Source: CAYMPH01 sp964392365 (lineage in GTDB: Bacteria; Spirochaetota; UBA4802; UBA5550). From it: a DNA stretch of 64,000 nt. Location of the stretch: contig CAYMPH010000011.1 of assembly GCA_964392365.1 (NCBI GenBank), positions 1 to 64,000 on the forward strand, written 5' to 3'. The notes below the pieces were generated by a model that did no database searches, was not told the origin of the DNA, and saw only the letters and a list, made by a program, of their open reading frames with translations. The translations under genes and the position numbers were made by a program. Positions 52,748 through 62,500 of this stretch are shown here, piece by piece (position 1 is the stretch's first letter; each line of letters opens with the position of its first letter).

Positions 52748-55700
52748 CTATAATTCGAATTCCAGAATAACCGTTGTTCCATCTTTACGTTCTATACTTA
52801 TTGTACCTTTCAGTTCTTGTGTCAGAATCCACACCAATTGAAGACCAAAGCCGGATGAATTTTCAAAATCAACTGATTCAGGCATGCCAATTCCATTATC
52901 ATGAATTATTATTGAAACAGTAGAAGTATTTTCCGTTGCAGAAGGTTTCAAACCGGCAGAAATAGAAATTATTCCTTTTTTTCTTCCGATAAAAGCATAT
53001 TTCATTATGTTGGTTAAAAGCTCGTTTAATATAATTCCAAGCGGCTGCAGTCTTTTAGAATCTAAAGTAAAATCGTCAATTTTATTTTTAAGCTTTACAG
53101 ATTTGCTATTAGGGAAATTTTTTATGATTTCATCAGCAAGATACGGAAGATAATCTGAGAGCGATATATTTTGTAAATCCGGAGATTGATATATTTTATT
53201 ATATAATGCCATCATGCTCTGCACACGGTTTGCTGAATCTTCCAGCGCATCAATGGCTGTCTTATCTTTTAATGTGTTTGCCTGAAGAATTAGAAGGCCG
53301 TAAATTGTATTCATATTGTTTTTAATGCGGTGGTGAACTTCTCTGAGAATCAGTTCTTTTTCTTTAAGCAGTTTTTGAATATTTTCTTCTGATTTTTTCC
53401 GATCATTTATGTCGGTGATCATAGCAAAAGAACCTTCTGGTTTGCCATTGGTGCCGGTAACGGATTTAGCTGAAATGATAGTCCATTGCTTTCCTCCATC
53501 TTTTTTCATAATGCAGCGCTCGTAAACTGAATCTTTCCCCTGAGCGCGGATTTTCATCTGGGTGTAGTGATCGTTTATTTGATCTGCAGGGAGAAATATT
53601 TCGAACTTCTGTCCAATCATTTCTTCAATGGTATAACCAAGCATTGCTGACATTTGCTGGCTTATGAATGTTATACTGCCTTCAGTGTCTAAAGAGATTA
53701 CGCCCTCTATAGCTGTTTCAACAATCTGCTGATATTTTTTCCGGCTTTGGATAAGTTCTTCATTAAGCGATTTAAGCTTGTTATTTGTTTCATTCAGCTT
53801 TTCATTCTGTATTTTAATTTTATCTTCTGCCTGCTTGCGGTCGGTGATGTCATCGTAAACCCCAAGAACTCCATAGGCAATTCCTTTGTCATTCCGCAAA
53901 GGTATTTTTGTTGTATCAGCCCAGAATCTTGTGCCGTCTGCTTTTTCAGCCTGTTCAATAATATGCAGTTTCGGTTTATTGTTTTTAATTACGTATTTAT
54001 CATCAGCTATATATGCTGCTGCATCTTCTTTTAGCCAGGGCATGTCAAAATCAGTCTTGCCGATAATATTTTCAGAACTTTTTAATCCTACTGAATCAGC
54101 AAAGTTTTTATTGCATCCCAAATAAACACCATTCAAATTTTTCCAGAAAACCGATTGAGGAATAGCATTTAATATGTAATTCAGCATTTCCCTGTTTTTA
54201 TTAAGCAGCTCTTCAGATTTTTTACTTTCCGTGATGTCGCGAACGAGACCTGTCAGCCTTTTGGATTCTTTATTGATGGTGGCTGAGATAGCCAATGTTT
54301 TATTATTATATTCAAAAAGGAATTCATGAAATTCTTTACCCTGAACGAGGTTTTTTAAATGAGGAATTACATTTAAAATATTTTTTGCAGTTAATAAATC
54401 TTTAGCAATATTAATAATATTTTTACCAATAATATTTTCCATTGGAATTTCAAGGATTTTCTCAAGAGATTTATTGATGGAAATTACTTCTCCTGTAAGT
54501 GTTGTATATGCAATACCATCTGAAACTGTATTAAATATATCTTCATATATTTCTTCTTTAAACTTCAGCGCTTCCTGTAATTGCTTGCGGTCTGTAATAT
54601 CATTAAACGTGACAATAAGATTGCTGGATATGAAAGTGGCATACAGCTCACAAAAACGAACTGAACCATCTTTGCATGTAATCCTGTATTCACCAGTGTT
54701 TACAGGGTTTCCGGTTTTTTGTGCTTTTTCCAGAAATGGTTTCCACCGGTTAATTACATCCTGCCTGTAATCCGGATCCGGGTACGCTATCTGATACCAT
54801 TCAGATGCTGTTGGAGCTGTATGACCGAAAAGTGAAAGAGCGCTGCGGCTCCAGTAGAAAATTTTATCATCCACTAAATCAACTACAGCAACAGGAAAAG
54901 GAGTTGCATCAAGAACATTACGGAGTTTTGTCTCACTTTGCTCAAGTTCTTTCTCGCTTTCAATGAGATTTTCGTTTGTTGATATCAGTTCTTCATTTGC
55001 TGCTTCAAGTTCTTCTATCGCTGAGTTAAGTTCTTCATTTGAAGATTGAAGCTGCTCGTTTTTTATTTTAATTTCTTCATCAATCAGTTTACGTTCAGTA
55101 ACGTCATAACTTAGAACAGCAATTGATATAACCTTTTTATCTGAATTAAAAACCGGGGAGTAATTTACGTCAATCCACCTCTTACCGGAAACCAGATCAA
55201 AAGAATTTTCATAAGAACTGGATTTGCCTGATCTTACATCATTTATGTATTTTAAAGCAAATTGATAATTATCTTCCCCGATAATTTCTTTAATATGGCT
55301 TCCGATGATTTTATCACGCGGAATTCCAAATGATTTTTCAAACGAGCTATTTACAAATTCGTATTTCAAAGTTTCTGCATTAACGTAAGCAATAAAACCA
55401 GGTATGTTATCTGCAAGAGTCATGAATCTATGATTCAACTCCTGCTGTGATGTTTCTGCAAGTTTTCTTTCGGAGATATCCTGTATGGACCCGGATATTT
55501 TTATTATTTTATTTTTCTCGTAAACAGGTCTTCCAGTTGTATGCACCCATCGGTGATTGCCCTTCATAGTAATAAGTTCCAGTTCCAGGTCATAAGATTC
55601 ACCGAATTCTATAGCGCGCTCAACAGCTTTTGCAATGATTGGTCTTGATTCCGGTGCATAGCAATTTAATCCTTCAGGCAGCAGAGGAGCATCATTGTTA

Positions 55701-56986
55701 ATATCAATTTCAAATATGCTGAAGGTTTCATCTGTCCATTCAGGAATTCCTGTAGTAAGATCAAGTTCCCATCCACCTACTTTTGCGAATTTTCCGGTTT
55801 CATTTAGAATGGATATGCTTTTCTGCATAGCCTCTTCATTTTTTTTCTGCTCAGTTATGTCAGCGATGAAGCAATACCAGACTAAACTCCCATCTGATAA
55901 TTTTTCTGGTTGTGCACGGAAAAGAAGCCATATGTATTCATTATTAGGCAGAATGCTTCTGAATTCAAAATCAAATATTTTCATCGTTCCCGCTGATTCC
56001 AGTATAGATGATGATAATTTTTCAATATCATCCGGATGAACACTTTTTAGAAGAAACGATGGATCATTTTGAATCTGATCAGGATTGATACCAAAAACAT
56101 TAGAAATTTGTTTACTTACAAAAGGAAAGCTGAATTGACCGTCTGGTGTTACCTTATATTGAAAAAAGCCTCCCATGACTTTTTCAACAAGATTACTGTA
56201 AAGATCGCTGGTTTGTTTTATTTTTTCATTAATTTTTTTATGCTCGGAAATATCGCTCATAAGAACAGATCGGCCAATTGAAATTCCATCTTTCTTAATC
56301 AGATTGCTGGAAGTGCGAACAAATTTTATCGAGGCGTCCTTGTTAATAACTCTAAACTCCCATGGCTCAATTAAACCATTGAGAAATAAAGTATTTCTTT
56401 CTAAAAGCATTGGAAGGTCATCAGGGTGGACAAATTCAATGAATTTTTTGCCGATGAGATCGTCTACCTTGTATTCAGACAGGCGTTCTATTTGCGGGCT
56501 GACATAGGTAATGATGTTTTCCGTGTTTAATGTGAATATAACATCATTCAGGTTCTCAACAAGAAACCGGTATTTTTCTTCTTTTTCCAGAGTCTTTTTA
56601 TTTGCATTAAAAAGTTTAAACGCCATTTTTATAGAAACATCAAGAATAGTATTTCCGGTATTCTTAACTATATATCCGTATGAAGTTATTTTTTCTGTTT
56701 TTTCAACTATTTCAGATTCAGTATGGCTTGAAAGAAAAACTACAGGGATATCGCGGGTTTTTAAAATAACTAAAGCAGCTTCAGTCCCATCAATGCCTGT
56801 ACCAAGGTCGATGTCCATGAGTATTAGTTCTATATCTTTATTGCTTAAAGCAGTCTGAATAGCTTTTTCCCCAGTGTCAGCAGTAACAACATTATAACCG
56901 AATTTAACTAATGTTTTTGTTGTAACTATTGATGTAATAGCTTCATCTTCAACAAGGAGAATAGTTTTTTTATTCTTACTGCTCAT
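52748..56986 (-). CDS. REC - eight PAS - HisKA_2/HATPase sensor kinase
   Basis: A 1412-residue cytoplasmic protein; start at 56986 because AAGGA lies 9 bases upstream, whereas the ATG at 56995 directly abuts it. An N-terminal receiver (about 9-120; KTILLVEDEAI, LILMDIDLGTG) is followed by about eight PAS domains (about 135-1190) with a coiled coil after the fourth (EELNSAIEELEAANEEL). It ends in an HWE/HisKA_2-type kinase with REVHHRIKNNMNT, a conserved N-box and a C-terminal GFGLQLV. Unlike the neighbour it has no C-terminal receiver. The first receiver and the coiled coil are close paralogues of those in the next gene downstream. Confidence 0.92.
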   Translation of the reverse strand: MSSKNKKTILLVEDEAITSIVTTKTLVKFGYNVVTADTGEKAIQTALSNKDIELILMDIDLGTGIDGTEAALVILKTRDIPVVFLSSHTESEIVEKTEKITSYGYIVKNTGNTILDVSIKMAFKLFNANKKTLEKEEKYRFLVENLNDVIFTLNTENIITYVSPQIERLSEYKVDDLIGKKFIEFVHPDDLPMLLERNTLFLNGLIEPWEFRVINKDASIKFVRTSSNLIKKDGISIGRSVLMSDISEHKKINEKIKQTSDLYSNLVEKVMGGFFQYKVTPDGQFSFPFVSKQISNVFGINPDQIQNDPSFLLKSVHPDDIEKLSSSILESAGTMKIFDFEFRSILPNNEYIWLLFRAQPEKLSDGSLVWYCFIADITEQKKNEEAMQKSISILNETGKFAKVGGWELDLTTGIPEWTDETFSIFEIDINNDAPLLPEGLNCYAPESRPIIAKAVERAIEFGESYDLELELITMKGNHRWVHTTGRPVYEKNKIIKISGSIQDISERKLAETSQQELNHRFMTLADNIPGFIAYVNAETLKYEFVNSSFEKSFGIPRDKIIGSHIKEIIGEDNYQFALKYINDVRSGKSSSYENSFDLVSGKRWIDVNYSPVFNSDKKVISIAVLSYDVTERKLIDEEIKIKNEQLQSSNEELNSAIEELEAANEELISTNENLIESEKELEQSETKLRNVLDATPFPVAVVDLVDDKIFYWSRSALSLFGHTAPTASEWYQIAYPDPDYRQDVINRWKPFLEKAQKTGNPVNTGEYRITCKDGSVRFCELYATFISSNLIVTFNDITDRKQLQEALKFKEEIYEDIFNTVSDGIAYTTLTGEVISINKSLEKILEIPMENIIGKNIINIAKDLLTAKNILNVIPHLKNLVQGKEFHEFLFEYNNKTLAISATINKESKRLTGLVRDITESKKSEELLNKNREMLNYILNAIPQSVFWKNLNGVYLGCNKNFADSVGLKSSENIIGKTDFDMPWLKEDAAAYIADDKYVIKNNKPKLHIIEQAEKADGTRFWADTTKIPLRNDKGIAYGVLGVYDDITDRKQAEDKIKIQNEKLNETNNKLKSLNEELIQSRKKYQQIVETAIEGVISLDTEGSITFISQQMSAMLGYTIEEMIGQKFEIFLPADQINDHYTQMKIRAQGKDSVYERCIMKKDGGKQWTIISAKSVTGTNGKPEGSFAMITDINDRKKSEENIQKLLKEKELILREVHHRIKNNMNTIYGLLILQANTLKDKTAIDALEDSANRVQSMMALYNKIYQSPDLQNISLSDYLPYLADEIIKNFPNSKSVKLKNKIDDFTLDSKRLQPLGIILNELLTNIMKYAFIGRKKGIISISAGLKPSATENTSTVSIIIHDNGIGMPESVDFENSSGFGLQLVWILTQELKGTISIERKDGTTVILEFEL

Positions 56987-57198
56987 ATTCTTCATTCCTT
57001 CATAAGCATTCTATTATTTTTCAGAACAATTCAGATGACTGAATTATATTTATGAAATAGTATAGACTGGAGTATAGTAGTAATTCATATTTTATTTAGG
57101 TGTAATAAAAAAGTCTATAAAAAAAATAAACCTATGGCGGGCTGCTTTATACATGTAAACTCGATAAATAGTAATTTTTTTATAATTTTTAAAAGTTT

Positions 57199-58779
57199 TC
57201 AGGCGAGCATTTTTAATATAGTGAATTTTATTCTGCTTGCTGTCATTATCCCGCTGACAAGACCGCCTGCCAGTCCCATGGCAGTTGTGTCAATACCAGT
57301 CATGAATAATCCTTTAGCTGGAGTAATAACTCTAAGATGAGGATTGCGGAATCGTTCAGGTGTGGCTTCAAGTCCATAAATAGCGCCGTTGTTCGATCTG
57401 ACAAAATGGCTGTTTGAAAGAGGTGTTGATAAATCTGAGTATGCTTCCATTTTCATGATATCAGGCATAATGGTTTTCAGGTAGTTTGTGAATTTATTTG
57501 TAAGCATTTTTTTAAACTCATTATAATCTTCAGGGCGTTTGCCGAATTTTGTATTTTTCCATTTAGAGAATTTTTCCCATTCAACAAATGCAATTGCCTC
57601 CATGGTATGTGATGATGTATCATTATCTGCATCTTTTAAAGAAGGGAAAGATATATACACAATCGGAGGTGTTGGATTTTTTTCAAAATCCCAATACTTT
57701 TCCTTTAAGTCCCAGGATGAGTAATACCATCTGTTTTTTGCTTCAGCGCCAAATTTTTTAATATCGCCCTTGAATCCTACATTGAGGCAGATATATGATG
57801 GAGAATTTTTTATTTTATTGATTGAATCACTCCACTTTTTAAGTTTTAAATTATCTACACACAGTTTAGTTGTTGCCTTGGCGCCAATACCGCTGATTAT
57901 TTTTTTACAGAAAATCTGATCGTTGTTAACAAGTTCAACTCCCACAGCTTTATTTTTATTAAATAATATTTTTTTTACATCAGCCCTGCATATGATTTCT
58001 CCGCCGGCCCTGGTAATGGTAAGCAGGAGTCCTTCTGTTATGCTTTTAGAACCGCCTGCAGGGAAGAAAGAGCCATTTTTATAATGGTCCAGCACAAGTG
58101 AGTGAATTCCAAAAGATGATTCGTTCGGTAGATTGCCGTAGTATCCCATTTGGGAAGATAATATGGTTTTAAGTTCATCCGGAAAATTATATTTGCTTAG
58201 AATCTGTTCAGTTGTTATATTCCACCAGTCTTTATGAAAAATTTTCAAAATAAAATTCAGCACAGCTGCTGTTTTTGCGCTGAATCTTTTCATGAAATAC
58301 ATTGGAAGCGATTGCGATGCTGCCTGAATAAGAACGGATTTGTATTTTAATATTTTTTCTTTTTCATCAGGAAAAAGTTTAATCAATTCATCGTAATATT
58401 TGTCAAGCCCAGCATGTACATTAATTTTTCTATTTGGAAAATTTATCTCTTCATAAATATTACCTAAGCTTTTCCATACTACTTTTTTCGAGGATAACGA
58501 TTCGTACATTTTTCTAACAAGTGCATTTTTCTGTACAGTTCCAACTCCATGTATTCCTGATTCCCAATTATAACCTTTTCTTGTAAACATGTGAGTCAGG
58601 CCGCCGGGTATATAATGCTGTTCCAGCAGCAGAACTTTGTATCCTTTTTTTGATAATGCTGCACCAGCGCTCATTGAACCTATTCCGGAACCGATTATGA
58701 GTACATCCGGATCAGTTAGAGTGATTTCAGGATATGTATGATATAGAATATTGTTTTTTATGAATGGCATTACAGACAT
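57199..58779 (-). CDS. CrtI/CrtISO-like FAD-dependent oxidoreductase
   Basis: A 526-residue protein with the dinucleotide motif IIGSGIGSMSAGAAL (26-40) followed by LLEQHYIPGGLTHMFTRKGY, characteristic of the phytoene dehydrogenase/carotenoid isomerase superfamily. The C-terminal FAD block GLFMTGIDTTAMGLAGGLVSG is also present. Members reduce or isomerise carotenoids or retinol-like molecules, but no other carotenoid gene is near, so the substrate is open. GAGG precedes the ATG. Between it and the kinase upstream there is only a short gap (57002-57198) without features. Confidence 0.85.
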   Translation of the reverse strand: MSVMPFIKNNILYHTYPEITLTDPDVLIIGSGIGSMSAGAALSKKGYKVLLLEQHYIPGGLTHMFTRKGYNWESGIHGVGTVQKNALVRKMYESLSSKKVVWKSLGNIYEEINFPNRKINVHAGLDKYYDELIKLFPDEKEKILKYKSVLIQAASQSLPMYFMKRFSAKTAAVLNFILKIFHKDWWNITTEQILSKYNFPDELKTILSSQMGYYGNLPNESSFGIHSLVLDHYKNGSFFPAGGSKSITEGLLLTITRAGGEIICRADVKKILFNKNKAVGVELVNNDQIFCKKIISGIGAKATTKLCVDNLKLKKWSDSINKIKNSPSYICLNVGFKGDIKKFGAEAKNRWYYSSWDLKEKYWDFEKNPTPPIVYISFPSLKDADNDTSSHTMEAIAFVEWEKFSKWKNTKFGKRPEDYNEFKKMLTNKFTNYLKTIMPDIMKMEAYSDLSTPLSNSHFVRSNNGAIYGLEATPERFRNPHLRVITPAKGLFMTGIDTTAMGLAGGLVSGIMTASRIKFTILKMLA

Positions 58780-58960
58780 GATAAGCCTCGCGGAGTTCTA
58801 AATTATAAATTTCTAATAAAATTAAATGTAAAAAAGTTTGTTAGAAATATCAAATTATTATATGAATATTGGAGGGGTTTTTATTAAAATTGTTACATTT
58901 TATCTATTTTATATATCATTTTCGCATTTTTTAGGAATTTATTATTACATATTTTAAAAA

Positions 58961-59018
58961 CTGACCCTTCGACTCCGCTCAAAGTTCGGTTTTTTGCTGA
59001 TTGAGAGTAGTCAAAGCC
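58961..59018. repeat. Palindromic dispersed repeat, copy 1
   Basis: CTTCGACTCCGCTCAA is imperfectly repeated in reverse complement as TTGAGAGTAGTCAAAG (about 59000-59016). The TTCGACTCCGCTCA core is common to repeats scattered across many bacterial genomes. Confidence 0.6.
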
Positions 59019-59069
59019 AAAAGAAGGTACTTTTTCAATTGTTTATCATTAAAGTGCTTTTTATTAAAA

Positions 59070-59130
59070 CCGGCCATTTGACTCCACTCAGGGATCGGTT
59101 TATTGCTGGCTGAGCAGAACCGAAGCCAGA
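59070..59130. repeat. Palindromic dispersed repeat, copy 2
   Basis: TTGACTCCACTCAGGGATCG is followed by a complementary arm CTGAGCAGAACCGAAG; it is the same repeat family as the copy 52 bases earlier, more decayed. Confidence 0.55.
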
Positions 59131-59250
59131 TTGTTAAAAAATAATATTACTATGAAAAAAATAATTGACCATCAGCATTAAATTAGTATATTCTAATAAA
59201 AGTAATAATAACATTTCTATTAAATCCGTTTATTATTAATCCCTGAAGAT

Positions 59251-59280
59251 TTAAATCTGTTTTAAATCTGTTTTAAATAT
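59251..59280. repeat. Tandem 11-base direct repeat
   Basis: TTAAATCTGTT occurs twice head to tail (59251-59261, 59262-59272) and partly a third time (59273-59280). One helical turn of spacing would suit a regulator binding site upstream of the activase gene. Confidence 0.4.
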
Positions 59281-59485
59281 GGTGGAAGAGAGGAAGAGCA
59301 TTTTTTCCTGCATGATAGTGCTTGAAGCTGAAATAGGTATGGATAATTGAAGAATAAGTGTTTTATGATTGTAATAAATACAGTAAAAAATAATGGACAA
59401 ACACCTTAATAATTATTCTGTTGACGTTAAAATGCTCATACAGGAAAACCGCTTTTATTATCAAACAATTGGTTTTTTAAGAGTA

Positions 59486-59515
59486 TTGCATCATTGTTTT
59501 TTTGAATTTTATATA
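59486..59515 (+). promoter_or_regulatory. Possible activase promoter
   Basis: TTGCAT (59486-59491), 18 bases and TATATA (59510-59515), 36 bases before the activase ATG. AGAGGTG before the ATG is the ribosome site. Confidence 0.4.
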
Positions 59516-59550
59516 GATGTACATAAAATCTTTTAGTTCAGAGGTGAAAT

Positions 59551-62500
59551 ATGTTTAGTTTAGGCATAAATATGGGATCTTCAAGCGTCAAGGTCGTTCT
59601 TCTTGAAGATAAAAAAATAGTATGGCATAAAGTTTCAGAACACGACGGAAATTTTTTTGCAGCTCTCACAAACATTTTAACTGAAAATAAGTTTCCGGAT
59701 AATTTAAAGGCTCTTGTTACCGGAAATGAAGGACGATATCTTCTTAATATAAATAATGTTGTTGAATCTGTTTGTATTGAAGAAGCGTTAACCGGAGTAG
59801 GCGGCCATAAAGTAGACGCTGTTGTTTCAATGGGCGGTGAAAACCTTGTTGTTTATTCTATATCTCCGGAAGGAAAAATTATTACTAACTTTTCCGGAAA
59901 CAAATGCGCTGCAGGAACAGGCGAGTTTTTCAAGCAGCAGTTAGGCCGGATGAATATGAAACTTACTGAAATCAATGACATCCCGTCAGATTCAGTGGTA
60001 AAGCCGATTTCAACACGATGCTCAGTTTTTATGAAAAGTGACTGTACTCATAAATTGAATAAAGGCGAAGCAACCAAGGGAGATATAGTTCTATCACTCA
60101 GTGAGGTTATGGCAACCAAGGTTGTGGATTTTCTGTTAAGAGCAAAATTGAAAAAAGGATCTGTTCTTCTTTCAGGCGGTCTTACAAGAAATAAATACCT
60201 TATTCAATTCGTAAAAGAAAAAATGCCGGAAATTGAATTTATTGTTCCGGAAGAAGCATCATACTTTGAAGCTTACGGCGCAGCAATTTTAGCACAGGAC
60301 ACTGGAAGTACATTCCCTGGAATTGATAAACTTCTGAAAACAAATGCTCTTGGTTTTGGAAAATTAAAAAGTCTTAAATCTGCAGAAGGCAAGGTTGAGT
60401 ATCTTCCTTCGAAAAGAGGTCCAATCCGTGCAGACGCAGAATACATTCTCGGAGTTGACGGTGGATCAACTACAACCAAGGTCGCACTTATTGATATGGC
60501 AACAGATGAAATTGTTGCTTCACATTATGGAAGAACACATGGAGACCCTGTTAAATCCCTGAAAAACTGTTTAATCGAAGTGAAGAAACAGATTAACGAG
60601 CAGATCGGCGATAAAAAATTAAAAATAACACTTGCATCAACAACCGGATCATCAAGGGAAATTTTAGGGGTATTTCTGGAAACACCTGCTGTATATAATG
60701 AAATTATTGCTCACGCTGTTGGAACAACTTACTTCCGTCCTGAGATTGACACCATTTTTGAAATCGGCGGCCAGGATGCGAAATATGTTTATCTGAAAAA
60801 TAAAGTTCCAATTGATTATGCAATGAACGAAGCATGCTCAGCAGGTACAGGTTCATTCCTTGAAGAATCCGCATCAGGCGACCTTAATATTAAAAATGTC
60901 TGGGAGATCGGCGACATTGCTCTGGAAGCATTATCACCGCTTAAATTCGGCGAAACATGTTCAGCATTCATAAATTCTGATATCAGAAAAGCTATTCAGT
61001 ACGGTGCTACACGCGGAGACATCACTGCAGGTATTATTACATCAATAGTTTCAAATTATCTGAACAGGGTTGTTGGAAACAGAACTATTGGAAAACATAT
61101 TGTTCTGCAGGGCGGAGTTGCAAAAAACAAAGCAGTACCTCTTGCATTTGCAATGCTTTTGGATAAAAATATTTTAATACCGCCTGATCCGGAACTTCTC
61201 GGGTGCTTTGGAGTTGGAATTCTCGCCAAGCAGAAAATGGAAGACGGTTTCATCGATAAAGGTGAATTCGATATAGATAAAATTCTCCAATCAGAAATTA
61301 TTCATGATCGCGAATTTATCTGCAAGGCATGCGACAATTACTGTCCTATAAAAGTTCTCAGCGTAAACGGTCATAAATACATGTTCGGCGGAAGATGTAA
61401 TAAATATGCAAACACAAGAAAGAAAAAAGTTATAGATGAATCAAAAGTATTCAACTACATAGAAAAAAGAAATGATCTCATGTTCAAGGAATTGGCACCT
61501 GAGCCTGCATCACTTGTTAAAAAACGCGACTATGTTATCGGCGTGCCAATGGCGTTCTCAATTTATACTTTATGGCCGTTTTATTCATGGTTTTTTCATA
61601 CACTTGGAATTGAAATCAGACTTTCAAAGGAAATTCTTCACGAAGGTATAGCCAAGACTGAAAGTGCATATTGTTTTCCTGCTGAAATAGCTCATGGTGC
61701 AGTTCAATCATGTATAAATGAGGGTGTTGACTATATTTTTGTTCCGCACTTCAGGGACATGCCGAGCTATGAGAACGACGTGCACGCTAACTTCTGCCCG
61801 ATCACCCAGAGTCTTCCATATTATATAAAAAAGGCTTTCACTGATTTTCCTGAAGACAGATTTTTATCTCCTATTATAAGTTTTAAATACGGTCTTGATA
61901 AAGCTCTTGAGGGAATACTTGAAATCGGAAAAGTTTTGAAAATATCAGACAGCGAAATAAAGAAAGCTTTTGATGTTGGAAATGCGAAGCAGCAGGAATT
62001 CTTTAAAAAATATAAAGAGATCGGCAAAGAAGCGCTTGAAAAAGCAAGATCGCTTGATCATCCGGTAATTGCTCTACTCGGAAGGCCGTACAATGCTTTC
62101 ACGCGTGATGCAAATATGGGTATTCCTTTAAAATTCACAAGCCGCGGATATTCAATTATTCCTTTTGATATGCTTCCTATTGAGAGCTCGGAAATATTCG
62201 ACAATATGTACTGGTACTACGGCCAGCAGGATATGAGAGCTGCAGCGTTTATAAAGAATGAAAAAAATCTTTTTATAACATTTATCTCAAACTTCTCCTG
62301 CGCACCGGATTCTTTTATGCTTCATTATGTTAAATGGATGATGGGAATGAAACCGTTTCTGATCCTTGAGCTCGACTCACACTCTGCTGATGCCGGAATT
62401 GATACAAGGGTAGAAGCATTTCTCGATATTATAGAAGGCTACAAGTCCAAATATGTTGCCGGCGAAGAAGATCGTTATGATAATGGTCTCCGTTTCGTAA

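Larger units (their letters stand above)
58780..59550. other. 771-base intergenic region with repeats
   Basis: Lies between the divergent FAD oxidoreductase and activase genes. It holds two palindromic repeats (58961-59018 and 59070-59130), three tandem 11-mers (59251-59280), and a possible activase promoter at 59486-59515. No convincing protein gene is present. Confidence 0.6.

Noticed and set aside
59393..59536. 47-residue frame upstream of the activase
   Set aside because: An ATG without a ribosome site in an AT-rich spacer that overlaps the predicted promoter; no recognised domain.
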